41,305 nucleotides of DNA from Blastococcus sp. CCUG 61487 (GTDB lineage: Bacteria; Actinomycetota; Actinomycetes; Mycobacteriales; Geodermatophilaceae): assembly GCF_005222955.1 (NCBI RefSeq), contig NZ_LWUA01000101.1, positions 1 to 41,305 on the forward strand, written 5' to 3'. Position numbers and translations under genes: made by a program. Of the stretch, positions 7,550 through 15,239 are shown piece by piece; positions within the stretch are counted from its first letter, which is position 1; every line of letters starts with the position of its first letter. The notes beneath the pieces were generated by a model, which saw only the letters and a program-made list of their open reading frames with translations, was not told where the DNA came from and did no database searches.

Positions 7550-8596
7550 GTGGACGTCTCGTCGTGGTTGTGGCTGGCCGTGCTCGGCCTTCTCGTCGCC
7601 ATGCTCGCCGTGGATCTGTTCGCCCATCGCCGGGCGCACGTGATCGGCGTGCGCGAGGCCGCGACGTGGTCAGCGGTCTGGGTGGCGCTCGGCGTCGCTT
7701 TCGGCGGGTGGATCTGGGCGGTCCACGGCGCGGAGTTCGGCCAGCAGTACTTCGCCGGGTACCTCATCGAGAAGTCGCTGGCCGTGGACAACGTCTTCGT
7801 CTGGGCGATCATCTTCGGCTACTTCGCCGTCCCCCGGGAGTTCCAGCACCGGGTGCTGTTCCTCGGCGTGCTCGGTGCCCTGGTGTTCCGCGGGCTGTTC
7901 ATCGCCGGCGGCGCCGTGCTCATCAGCAGCTTCGGCTGGGTGCTCTACCTCTTCGCGGCGTTCCTGCTGGTCACCGGTTACCGGATGATCCGCCGGCGCG
8001 ACGAGCACCTCGACCCCGACAGCAGTCGCGTCCTGCGGCTGTTCCGCCGCTGGGTGCCGCTGACCGACGCCTACCACGGACAGCGGTTCCTGGTCCGGCA
8101 CGGCGGCCGGCTGGTGGCCACTCCGCTGCTGGCCGTGCTCGTGCTCGTCGAGGTCACCGACATCGTCTTCGCGGTCGACTCGATCCCGGCGATCTTCGCG
8201 GTCACCGAGGAGCCGTTCCTGGTCTTCACCGCCAACGCCTTCGCGATCCTGGGCCTGCGCGCGATGTACTTCCTGCTGGCCGACCTGATCCACCGCTTCG
8301 TCCACCTGAAGCTCGGTCTGGCGCTCGTGCTCGTCTGGGTCGGCATCAAGATGCTGCTGAAGATCGACGTCGTCTACGTCCCGACCACGATCAGCCTCGC
8401 GGTCGTCGCCACGATCATCGGCACCTCGATCTGGCTGAGCCTGCGCGCCACCCGGGGTCAGGGTCGGCAGCCTCTCGAGCCACCGGCCGACCCGCCGTTC
8501 CGCGTCGCGACGGAGGCCGAGACCGCGGCGCTGGAGCCGCTGTGGCAGCGCCGCGCCCGGACGTCTGGACGCACAGACGTGACCACCGGGCCGTGA
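7550..8596 (+). CDS. TerC/Alx family integral membrane protein (probable metal exporter)
   Basis: A 348-residue protein of the TerC/Alx family with about eight or nine membrane segments. The two family blocks are present: EKSLAVDNVFVWAIIFGYF near residues 73-91 and VEVTDIVFAVDSIPAIFAV near 198-217, with the paired acidic residues thought to handle the metal ion. Family members linked to yybP-ykoY riboswitches are involved in Mn2+ export or metalation of exported proteins; the substrate here is inferred from the leader. The GTG at 7550 is set by GGAGGAG at 7537-7543. That site is buried in a hairpin of the candidate riboswitch, which implies translational control. The hydrophilic C-terminal tail of roughly 45 residues is variable in the family. 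Confidence 0.9.
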   Translation: MDVSSWLWLAVLGLLVAMLAVDLFAHRRAHVIGVREAATWSAVWVALGVAFGGWIWAVHGAEFGQQYFAGYLIEKSLAVDNVFVWAIIFGYFAVPREFQHRVLFLGVLGALVFRGLFIAGGAVLISSFGWVLYLFAAFLLVTGYRMIRRRDEHLDPDSSRVLRLFRRWVPLTDAYHGQRFLVRHGGRLVATPLLAVLVLVEVTDIVFAVDSIPAIFAVTEEPFLVFTANAFAILGLRAMYFLLADLIHRFVHLKLGLALVLVWVGIKMLLKIDVVYVPTTISLAVVATIIGTSIWLSLRATRGQGRQPLEPPADPPFRVATEAETAALEPLWQRRARTSGRTDVTTGP

Positions 8597-8611
8597 CCCC
8601 CCGCCGCGGGA

Positions 8612-9199
8612 TCAGCCGCCGGCTCGAGCCGCCTTGGCCGCCGCCTTCTGCTCCTGCTTGAACCTGCGCACCTCGACCAGGGAGTCCGGCCCGGTGATGT
8701 CGGCGACCGAGCGGCGGGCGCCGTCCTCGCCGTAGGCACCTGCGGCCTCCCGCCAGCCGGACGGGGTCACGCCGTACTGCTTGCCGAGCAGCGCCAGGAA
8801 GATCGATGCCTTCTGCGCGCCGAAGCCGGGCAGCTCCTTCAGCCGGCGCAGCAGCGTCTTCCCGTCCGGGGCGTCGGCCCAGACGTTCTCCGCGCGGCCG
8901 TCGTACCGCTCGACCAGCAGCCGGCACAGCTCCTGGGTCCGCCCCGCCATGGACCCGGGGTAGCGGTGCAGGGCCGGCGGTCCCTGGAAGACGCGGGTGA
9001 GCTCATCGGGGTCCATGGCGGCCAGCTGCGCGGCGTCCAGCGTGTCGACGCCGAGCCGGTCGGCCAGCAGCCGCGGGGCGCCGAAGGCGCGCTCCATCGG
9101 GAACTGCTGGTCCAGCAGCATCCCGATCAGCAGGGCCAGCGGGTCGCGGCTCAGCAGCTCGTCGGCGGCGTCGTCCTGGGCGATGCGGAGGCTCGGCAT
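8612..9199 (-). CDS. HhH-GPD family base-excision-repair-like protein
   Basis: A 195-residue protein that matches an actinobacterial HhH-GPD family (begins MPSLRIAQDDAADELLSRDP). Members resemble DNA glycosylases of base excision repair. The helix-hairpin-helix is LKELPGFGAQKASIF (about 120-134), with Lys130 where endonuclease III has its catalytic lysine. The catalytic Asp expected about 18 residues later is absent; the local sequence is VTPSGW (144-149). The protein also lacks a C-terminal iron-sulphur Cys cluster. It may bind DNA without classic glycosylase chemistry, or use another residue. The start ATG at 9199 lies 25 bases after the stop of the cyclase/ATPase gene on the same strand, so cotranscription is possible. 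No clear ribosome site is visible. Confidence 0.82.
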   Translation of the reverse strand: MPSLRIAQDDAADELLSRDPLALLIGMLLDQQFPMERAFGAPRLLADRLGVDTLDAAQLAAMDPDELTRVFQGPPALHRYPGSMAGRTQELCRLLVERYDGRAENVWADAPDGKTLLRRLKELPGFGAQKASIFLALLGKQYGVTPSGWREAAGAYGEDGARRSVADITGPDSLVEVRRFKQEQKAAAKAARAGG

Positions 9200-9224
9200 G
9201 CCGAGATCGTGCCCTAGGGCCCGC

Positions 9225-11882
9225 TCAGCGCGCGTGGTCGTCGCCGCGGACGTCGTCCGGCGGCGCCTCGACGAGGGCGTCCAGCGTGCGGTCCAGCGCC
9301 TCGACCACCCACCACTCCCCTCCCTCGGCCGCTGCCGCCTCGTAGGCGCGGTCGCCGAGGTGGTCCCTCGCGCGAGCGGTGAGGTCGTCCAGCAGTGGCA
9401 CGAAGGCAGCGGACGCCGGGTTGCCCGCACGTTCGCGGGTGGCCCGGGCGGCGGCGAGCGCCCGCGCGGCCACCGTGGCACAGCCCATCGCGAGGGCCAG
9501 CGCCGCGAGGCCGTCCAGGGAGTACGCCATCCCCGTCGGCTGACCGCCACGGCGGTTGACGCGGGCGCCCTCGACGACCCAGCGGCGGGCCGCTTCCTGG
9601 TTCCCGCACAGCAGCAGGACGAGCCCGCGCAGGCTCAGTGCCCGGCCGCGCATGGCGTCGTCGCCGATCTCCGCGGCCAGCGCGGCGCCGGAGGCGTGGT
9701 GGCTCTCGGCGGCCCGCAGGTCCCCGAGGAAGAGCGCGACGGTGCCGGCCGCGACCTCCAGGTACGCCTGGCCGAGCCGCTCCCCCGCCGCGGCCAGCAG
9801 CGCGGCGGCGGCCGTCACGGGCCCGAGCGCCGCGGCGGGATCCTCGCCGACCACCACGTAGGCCTCGGCAGCCGCGACCAGCCCGCGGTCGTAGGACCAC
9901 TCGTCGGACGCCGGGAGCAGCGCGCCGGCCTCCTGCGCCATGGCCCGCGCCAGGGGGAAGTCCGCGAAGATCGTGGCGATCAACGCGCGCACCGCGAGCA
10001 GACGCCCGCGGACCGCGCCGGCGGCCTGCGGCAGCGCCCGGTCCAGCCAGCCGGCCACCTCCGCCTCCGCGTCGCGCTGCGCGAGATCGACGAACACGTC
10101 CCGGGCCAGCAGCGCGACGGTCGCGACGTCACCCCCGTCGAGCGCCCGCTCGACGGCGGCACGGAGGTTGGGACGTTCGTGGTCGAGGCGGACCGTCCAG
10201 GTGCGGTGCTCCTTCCCCGCCCGCGCCGCCCGCACGGCGTCGGCGAGGTCCAGCGACCAGGCGGTGTGCGCCCGCTCCGTGTCGGCGCGATCCGGCGACG
10301 ACGCCAGCAGCTCGGCGACGTAGGCGTGCACCGGCTTAAGCATCCCGTAGCGGCGTTCGCCGGCGTCGTCGGAGACCACGACCAGGCTGGTGTCGACCAG
10401 CCCGGCGAGGGTGTCGACGACGTCGGGCTCCCCCGGACGCGCGCACACCGCCTCGGCCGCCGCCAGGGTCCACCCACCCGCGAACACGGCCAGCCGGACG
10501 AACAGCCGCTGCTGGTGCGGTTCGAGCAGGCAGTAGCTCCAGTCCATCGTGGCCCGCAACGTGCGCTGGCGGGCGGGGAGGTCCACCGGGCCGTCCCCGA
10601 GCGCGTCCAGCCTCGCCCCCAGCCGATCGAGCAGCGCCCGCGGCTCCAGCAGCCGGGTCCGCGCGGCGGCCAGCTCGATCGCCAGGGGCAACCCGTCGAG
10701 CCGGCGGATGATCTCGCCCACCACCTGCCGCTGGGCCGGGCCGGTGTCGAGCTCCGGCCGCACGGCCCGCGCCCGCGCGGTGAACAGCTGCGCCGCGGGC
10801 GCGTCCGGCAGTGGCGCCACCGGGTACTGGTGCTCCGTGCGCAGCCGCAGCAGCTGGCGGCTGGTCGCCAGGACGACCAGGCCCGGCACGCCGTCGAGCA
10901 GCCGGGCGAGCTCCGGCGCCGCCTCGACGACCTGTTCGAGGTTGTCGAGGACCAGCAGCGTGCGCGCGTCGCCCACCGCCGACGCGACGGCGGCCACGGG
11001 GTCGGAGCCGGACTCCCGGCGCGCACCCAGCGCGTCACCGATGGCGCCCAGGACCAGGGCGGGATCGGTGAGCGCGGCGAGCGGGACGAACACCGCGCCG
11101 CCCGGGAAGTCGTCGGCGACCGCCCGCGCCGCCTCGAGGGCGAGCCGCGTCTTCCCGACACCACCGGGCCCGGTGAGCGTGACCAGGCGGGTGCTCTGCT
11201 CGCCGAGCAGGCGGCGGACCGCGGCCACGTCGTCCTCCCGTCCGAGGATGGGCGGGGTCGGCGCGGGCAGGCCCGAGCCCCGCACGAGCGTCCGCAGCGG
11301 GGGGAAGTCGACGCGGAGGCCGCGCACGTCGAGCTGGTACAGCCGGACGACCCGGGGGAAGTCCTTGAGCCGGTGCTGGCCGAGGTCGCGCAGGGCGACG
11401 CCGTCCGGCAACCCGTCGCGCACCAGCGAGGCCGTGGCCTCGGAGAGGAGCACCTGCCCGCCGTGCGCCGCCGCCGCGATCCGCGCCGCCCGGTGGACAC
11501 CGAGCCCGATGAACCCGGTGCCGGCGGCACTCACCTCACCCGTGTGCAGCCCCATGCGCACACGCAGCTCGCGACGCCCCGGCCAGCGGTGCCCGGCCAT
11601 GGCCCGGCCGATCTCCGCCGCCGCGGCGACCGCCTCGACCGCGGTCGGGAAGGCGACGAAGAACGAGTCGCCCTGCGTGTCGATCTCCCGCCCGCCGTGC
11701 GCCGCCACCGCCGACCGGACCAGCCGGCGATGACCCTCCAGCAGGTCGGCGTACGCGGCGCCGGCCTCCTGGAGCAGCCGGGTGGAGCCCTCGATGTCGG
11801 TCATCAGCAGCGTGACCGGGCCGCGCGCGGGCGCACCGTCGGGCGGCTGGACGGCGTCGGGGGCGCTCGGCGGCTGGCTCAC
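9225..11882 (-). CDS. class III cyclase domain - NB-ARC-type ATPase - TPR-like regulator
   Basis: An 885-residue signalling protein. Residues 22-185 form a class III adenylate/guanylate cyclase domain with the two metal Asp residues, Asp29 (MTDIEGST) and Asp72 (TQGDSFFVAF), and Arg134. The usual purine-selecting Lys is Asp68 and the usual Asn is His130, so its substrate or activity is uncertain. An AAA/NB-ARC-like ATPase follows, with Walker A GPGGVGKT at 238-245, Walker B LLVLDNLE and the GLPLAIELAAAR block. The C-terminal half is alpha-helical and TPR-like. The LuxR DNA-binding domain found in many relatives is missing at the end. The GTG at 11882 has GGAG about 8 bases upstream. Cyclase-ATPase proteins of this layout are numerous in mycobacteria and relatives; most have no known input. 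Confidence 0.88.
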   Translation of the reverse strand: MSQPPSAPDAVQPPDGAPARGPVTLLMTDIEGSTRLLQEAGAAYADLLEGHRRLVRSAVAAHGGREIDTQGDSFFVAFPTAVEAVAAAAEIGRAMAGHRWPGRRELRVRMGLHTGEVSAAGTGFIGLGVHRAARIAAAAHGGQVLLSEATASLVRDGLPDGVALRDLGQHRLKDFPRVVRLYQLDVRGLRVDFPPLRTLVRGSGLPAPTPPILGREDDVAAVRRLLGEQSTRLVTLTGPGGVGKTRLALEAARAVADDFPGGAVFVPLAALTDPALVLGAIGDALGARRESGSDPVAAVASAVGDARTLLVLDNLEQVVEAAPELARLLDGVPGLVVLATSRQLLRLRTEHQYPVAPLPDAPAAQLFTARARAVRPELDTGPAQRQVVGEIIRRLDGLPLAIELAAARTRLLEPRALLDRLGARLDALGDGPVDLPARQRTLRATMDWSYCLLEPHQQRLFVRLAVFAGGWTLAAAEAVCARPGEPDVVDTLAGLVDTSLVVVSDDAGERRYGMLKPVHAYVAELLASSPDRADTERAHTAWSLDLADAVRAARAGKEHRTWTVRLDHERPNLRAAVERALDGGDVATVALLARDVFVDLAQRDAEAEVAGWLDRALPQAAGAVRGRLLAVRALIATIFADFPLARAMAQEAGALLPASDEWSYDRGLVAAAEAYVVVGEDPAAALGPVTAAAALLAAAGERLGQAYLEVAAGTVALFLGDLRAAESHHASGAALAAEIGDDAMRGRALSLRGLVLLLCGNQEAARRWVVEGARVNRRGGQPTGMAYSLDGLAALALAMGCATVAARALAAARATRERAGNPASAAFVPLLDDLTARARDHLGDRAYEAAAAEGGEWWVVEALDRTLDALVEAPPDDVRGDDHAR

Positions 11883-11954
11883 GGCGGGCTCCGTGGGGCA
11901 TCGGCAGGCGACGAGGATCGCACGCCGGACCGCCCCGGCGGAGCGTCGCCGGTG

Positions 11955-12365
11955 TCAGGTGCGGGCCGCGGGGACCGCCTGCGAGCGCCGGGCGGGCTGG
12001 AAGAGCTCCACCAGGTTGCCGTCGGGATCGGCGAGCAGGACCTGGCGTCCGCCGGGACCGGTGACCACGTCGCTGCGGAAGGTCTGGTCCAGGTCGCGGA
12101 GCCGGGTGACCTCGGCGTCGAGGTCGTCGACGACGAGGTGGATGCGGTTGCGGCCGGCGGTCGCGGCATCGGCGGGGGTGGCCCGCGCGCCGGAGCTGGC
12201 CGGCCCGGACAGCAGCAGTCGCAGCGGACCGCGGACGACGTCGGCGAAGGCCGGTGCGGCGTCGGTGCCGACCCGGAAGCCGAGGCGCCCGGTGTAGAAG
12301 TCGATCGCGGCCTGCACGTCGCTGACGAGGTACCGGACGCTGGCGAGCTGGGCGGGTGCATTCAC
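11955..12365 (-). CDS. VOC (glyoxalase/bleomycin resistance) superfamily protein
   Basis: A 136-residue protein with two beta-alpha-beta-beta-beta modules of the vicinal oxygen chelate superfamily: SVRYLVSDVQAAIDFYTGRLGFRVG at the N-terminus and NRIHLVVDDLDAEV with DPDGNLVELFQP at the C-terminus. The His of IHLVV and the Glu of NLVELFQ are the likely metal ligands; no partner ligands are clear in the first half. There is no Cys, so it is not an ArsI/CadI-type C-As lyase despite the arsenical neighbours. The GTG start at 12365 has AGGAGG 7 bases upstream and overlaps the stop of the ArsR-ArsC gene by 4 bases (GTGA), so the two are translationally coupled. The substrate is unknown. Confidence 0.85.
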   Translation of the reverse strand: MNAPAQLASVRYLVSDVQAAIDFYTGRLGFRVGTDAAPAFADVVRGPLRLLLSGPASSGARATPADAATAGRNRIHLVVDDLDAEVTRLRDLDQTFRSDVVTGPGGRQVLLADPDGNLVELFQPARRSQAVPAART

Positions 12366-13135
12366 GGCTGTGCCTCCTGTCGATGGGTGAGCGCGAGAAC
12401 GGGCAGCAGGTGTCCGATGCGGGCGTCGATCTCCGCGGCGATCCGCGCGAAGGCCGGATAGCCGTCGTCGGCCGTGGCCGGGTCGGGGATGCTCCAGTGC
12501 ACCCGCCGGGAGGTGCCGGGGATGTCCGGGCAGACCTCCCGCGCCTTGTCGCACAGGGTGATCACGTGGTCGAAGGCTCGCCCCGCGAGGTCGTCCAGGT
12601 GCCGCGTCGGCCGCCCGGCGACGTCGATGCCGAACTGCTCGCGCAGCACCCGCACGGTGTCCGGGTGCAGCGAGGGCCGGGGCCGTGTTCCGGCGCTCGC
12701 CACCGCGACGAGCCCGCCGGTGCGATGGCGCAGCAAGGCTTCGGCGATGGCCGACCGGGCACTGTTCCCCGTGCACACGAAGAGGACGGCGACGCGGTGA
12801 AGACGTCCCCCCTGGGCGGAGGCGATCGGCGGTTCCGCCCGCAGCATCGGGTGCAGCGCGGCCCCGGAGTCGGCGAGCGCCTCGGCGCAGCGGTCCAGGT
12901 GCAGGTGGTAGTAGCTGTCCCGGCCGTCGGAGCTGCTGCGCGTGGCGCTGACCAGCCCGCCCTCGCGCAGCACCCGCAGGTGGTAGGAGACGAGGTTCTG
13001 CGGCCGGCCGACCCGGCTGACGAGCTCGCGCACCCGCAGGTCGCTGTCCGCCAGCTCCTCCAGCAGCCGCCACCGCACGGGATCGGCGGCCAGGCGGACG
13101 AAGACCGGTGGCGTGGTGCGTCGCTGCGGCGACAT
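12362..13135 (-). CDS. ArsR-type HTH fused to low-molecular-weight phosphatase-type arsenate reductase
   Basis: A 257-residue fusion. Residues 8-90 are an ArsR-family winged helix (recognition region RPQNLVSYHLRVLREGGLV). Residues 113-250 are a low-molecular-weight tyrosine phosphatase fold of the ArsC type: the P-loop VCTGNSARS holds catalytic Cys121 and Arg127, ITLCDKAREVCP (192-203) adds Cys195 and Cys202, and Asp218 in IPDPA is the likely general acid. The predicted role is sensing arsenic and reducing arsenate; which thiol partner serves is not shown. The ATG at 13135 is picked over upstream starts because it sits 6 bases after a TACCGT -10 preceded by TTGATG. The first operon partner is the VOC gene (4-base overlap). 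No ACR3 or ArsB exporter is nearby; the divergent APC permease takes that place. Confidence 0.9.
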   Translation of the reverse strand: MSPQRRTTPPVFVRLAADPVRWRLLEELADSDLRVRELVSRVGRPQNLVSYHLRVLREGGLVSATRSSSDGRDSYYHLHLDRCAEALADSGAALHPMLRAEPPIASAQGGRLHRVAVLFVCTGNSARSAIAEALLRHRTGGLVAVASAGTRPRPSLHPDTVRVLREQFGIDVAGRPTRHLDDLAGRAFDHVITLCDKAREVCPDIPGTSRRVHWSIPDPATADDGYPAFARIAAEIDARIGHLLPVLALTHRQEAQP

Positions 13136-13141
13136 GGACCG

Positions 13142-13184
13142 ACGGTAGCCCTCGTAGCCAGAATGCATCAAGCCCTGTTGATGC
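13142..13184. promoter_or_regulatory. divergent promoter region with ArsR-type operator
   Basis: A perfect inverted repeat GCATCAA-N6-TTGATGC spans 13165-13184 and contains the ATCAA-N6-TTGAT core typical of ArsR-family operators. On the minus strand its TTGATG (plus 13166-13171) serves as a -35, with 18 bases to a TACCGT -10 (plus 13142-13147) that ends 6 bases before the ATG at 13135. On the plus strand the other TTGATG (13178-13183) is placed as a -35 for the permease gene, with a poorer -10 near 13199. One repressor could control both directions. Confidence 0.7.
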
Positions 13185-13214
13185 GTCATGGACTGCGGTA
13201 GATCTGTGCGGGAC

Positions 13215-14480
13215 ATGGACGAGCCCGATCAGCAGCCACGCGACCCCTCCCCCGGTTCCCCGGCGCCCCGGCTGGACCGCCGGCTGGGGACGGGCGACGC
13301 CGTGGTCGTCGGCCTGGGCGCCATGCTCGGAGCCGGCGCCTTCGTCGCGTTCGCGCCGGCCGCGCAGGCCGCCGGGGCGGGACTGCTGCTCGGCCTGGCC
13401 GTCGCCGCGGCGATCGCCTACTGCAACGCGACGTCCTCGGCCCGCCTGGCGGCGCTGTACCCGGAGTCCGGGGGCACGTACGTCTACGGCCGGGAGCGGC
13501 TGGGCGACTTCTGGGGCCACCTGGCCGGCTGGGGGTTCGTCGTCGGCAAGACGGCGAGCTGCGCGGCGATGGCCCTGACCGTCGGCCACTACGTCGCGCC
13601 GGAGCTCGCCCGGCCGGTCGCCGTCGCCGCGGTCGTCGCGCTGACCGCGCTCAACTACTTCGGGGTGCACAAGAGCGCGCTGGCCACCCGGGTGATCGTC
13701 GGCGTCGTGCTGGCGGTGCTCGCGGCCGTCGTCGTGGCCGGCCTCGCCGGCGGGGATCCCCGGGTGGCGCAGCTGACGCCGCTTCCCGGATCCGGGGTGC
13801 ACGGAGTGCTGCAGGCGGCCGGCTTCCTCTTCTTCGCGTTCGCCGGCTATGCGCGGATCGCCACCCTCGGGGAAGAGGTGCGCGACCCGGCCCGGACCCT
13901 CCCCCGCGCCATCCCGCTGGCACTCGGGATCACACTCGCCGTCTACGCCGCCCTCGCCGTCACCGTCCTGGCGGTGCTCGGCCCGACCGGCACCGCGGCC
14001 ACTCCGGCGCCGCTGGTCGCCGTCGCGGAGGCCACCCCCTGGACGTGGCTCGTGCCGGTGGTCCGGGCGGGCGCGGCCATCGCGGCGTTCGGCGCCCTGC
14101 TCGCGCTGATCCTGGGGGTGTCGCGCACCGTGCTCGCGATGTCCCGGGACCGGCACCTGCCCGTCGCCCTCGCCGCCGTCCACCCCCGCCACCGGGTGCC
14201 GCACCGCGCGCAGCTCGCGGTCGGGCTCGTGGTGATCGCCGTCGTGCTCGCCGCCGATGTGCGCGGGGCGATCGGCTTCTCCTCCGTGGCGGTGCTCGCG
14301 TACTACGCCGTCGCCAACGCCTCGGCCCTCACCCTCGACCGAGATCGTGGCAGCCGGCTGGTCCCTGCCCTCGGGCTGGTCGGCTGCCTGGTGGTCGGAT
14401 TCAGCCTGCCGATCGGCACCGTGCTCGCCGGTGTCGGAACCCTGGCCGCGGGCGCGCTGGTGTGGGCCGCGCGCCGCTGA
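13215..14480 (+). CDS. APC superfamily amino-acid permease-like transporter
   Basis: A 421-residue protein with 11-12 membrane segments of the amino acid-polyamine-organocation superfamily. TM1 carries GLGAMLGAGAF, the unwound helix motif of APC transporters, and YPESGGTYVYGRERLG follows TM2-3. It would sit in the cytoplasmic membrane and move an amino acid or related solute. The ATG at 13215 is preferred because an in-frame ATG at 13188 lies inside the promoter/operator region; the ribosome site is weak. It is transcribed away from the ArsR-ArsC fusion across a shared ArsR-type operator, which suggests an arsenical-responsive transporter. That substrate is inference; an ordinary amino acid remains possible. 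It converges on the SMR genes 15 bases downstream. Confidence 0.85.
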   Translation: MDEPDQQPRDPSPGSPAPRLDRRLGTGDAVVVGLGAMLGAGAFVAFAPAAQAAGAGLLLGLAVAAAIAYCNATSSARLAALYPESGGTYVYGRERLGDFWGHLAGWGFVVGKTASCAAMALTVGHYVAPELARPVAVAAVVALTALNYFGVHKSALATRVIVGVVLAVLAAVVVAGLAGGDPRVAQLTPLPGSGVHGVLQAAGFLFFAFAGYARIATLGEEVRDPARTLPRAIPLALGITLAVYAALAVTVLAVLGPTGTAATPAPLVAVAEATPWTWLVPVVRAGAAIAAFGALLALILGVSRTVLAMSRDRHLPVALAAVHPRHRVPHRAQLAVGLVVIAVVLAADVRGAIGFSSVAVLAYYAVANASALTLDRDRGSRLVPALGLVGCLVVGFSLPIGTVLAGVGTLAAGALVWAARR

Positions 14481-14495
14481 ACCGGTTGCCCGCGC

Positions 14496-14825
14496 TCAGA
14501 GACTGTCGTGCGAGCCGAGCTGCACGAGGAGGACCCCGGCGGCGATGAGCGCGATCCCTACTCCCATCGTCGCGGTGAGCGGCTCGCCGAAGACCAGGCG
14601 GCCGAGCACCGCGGTGAGGGCCACCCCGCCGGCCGACCAGATGCCGTAGGCCACGCCGAGCGACATGCCTCCGGCGAGCACCGTGCTCAGCAGGACGAAC
14701 GCCAGGAGGTAGCCGACGACGACGCCGACGATCCAGCGCCTGCGCCGGAATCCCTCCGAGGCGCGCAGCGACATGGTGCCGGTGACCTCGGCCAGGATCG
14801 CGCCGGCGAGGAGGAGCCAGCTCAC
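14496..14825 (-). CDS. small multidrug resistance (SMR) subunit, EmrE-like
   Basis: A 109-residue protein with four membrane helices. The N-terminal LLLAGAILAEVTGTMSLRAS closely follows the EmrE pattern, with the essential membrane Glu at residue 13. Such proteins export cationic drugs or guanidinium in exchange for protons. The GTG start at 14825 overlaps the stop of the partner SMR gene by four bases (GTGA), so the two are cotranslated. Paired SMR subunits usually act as heterodimers with opposite membrane orientation. The C-terminus is short (QLGSHDSL). Substrate not determinable from sequence. Confidence 0.88.
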   Translation of the reverse strand: MSWLLLAGAILAEVTGTMSLRASEGFRRRRWIVGVVVGYLLAFVLLSTVLAGGMSLGVAYGIWSAGGVALTAVLGRLVFGEPLTATMGVGIALIAAGVLLVQLGSHDSL

Positions 14826-15163
14826 GAGCGCTCCGGTTCGGCGACCCGGGCGCGTTCGGCACCCATCTCGACGACGAGCACCCCGCCGATGATGAGCACG
14901 ATGCCCACGCCCATGAGCGCGGTCATCGGCTCGCCGAAGATCGCCGCGGCCAGCAGCGCGGTCAGAACGACCCCCGCCGCTGCCCAGAAGCCGTAGGCGA
15001 CGCCGACCGGCATGCCCCGGCGCAACGTCAGGCCGAGGAGCACGAAGGACGACAGGTACCCCACGGCGACGACCACGTACCAGCGCGGGTCGTCGAGGGC
15101 GGCCTTCAGCGCGAGGGTCGCCGCGACCTCGCAGAGGATCGCGCCCGCCAACGTCGACCACAT
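14822..15163 (-). CDS. small multidrug resistance (SMR) subunit, partner of the downstream SMR protein
   Basis: A 113-residue four-helix SMR protein. It begins MWSTLAGAILCEVAATLALK, with the essential Glu at residue 12, and contains GVAYGFWAAAGVVLTALLA, the conserved third-helix block. It ends with a polar tail of about 16 residues. It is the first gene of a two-gene unit, ending in the 4-base overlap with the EmrE-like gene, in the pattern of paired SMR pumps such as EbrAB. The ATG at 15163 is directly preceded in frame by a GTG at 15166, so the start is uncertain by one codon. It is divergent from the erythromycin-esterase-like gene with only 76 bases between. Confidence 0.86.
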   Translation of the reverse strand: MWSTLAGAILCEVAATLALKAALDDPRWYVVVAVGYLSSFVLLGLTLRRGMPVGVAYGFWAAAGVVLTALLAAAIFGEPMTALMGVGIVLIIGGVLVVEMGAERARVAEPERS

Positions 15164-15239
15164 CACCGTGCTGCGTCCCCCGGTCCGACCGGCTGCGGTC
15201 GCGGAACCCTGTTGCACGACCGCCGCCCTGCCACCCAGC

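Noticed and set aside
11955-12365. VOC protein as an ArsI-type C-As lyase or CadI
   Set aside because: It has no Cys residues, so the thiol arsenic site of ArsI is absent.
8997-12461. Very long open frame antisense to the cyclase/ATPase, HhH and VOC genes
   Set aside because: It is a by-product of high GC: low-complexity Arg/Gly/Pro/Gln sequence, no domain, and a real gene on the other strand.
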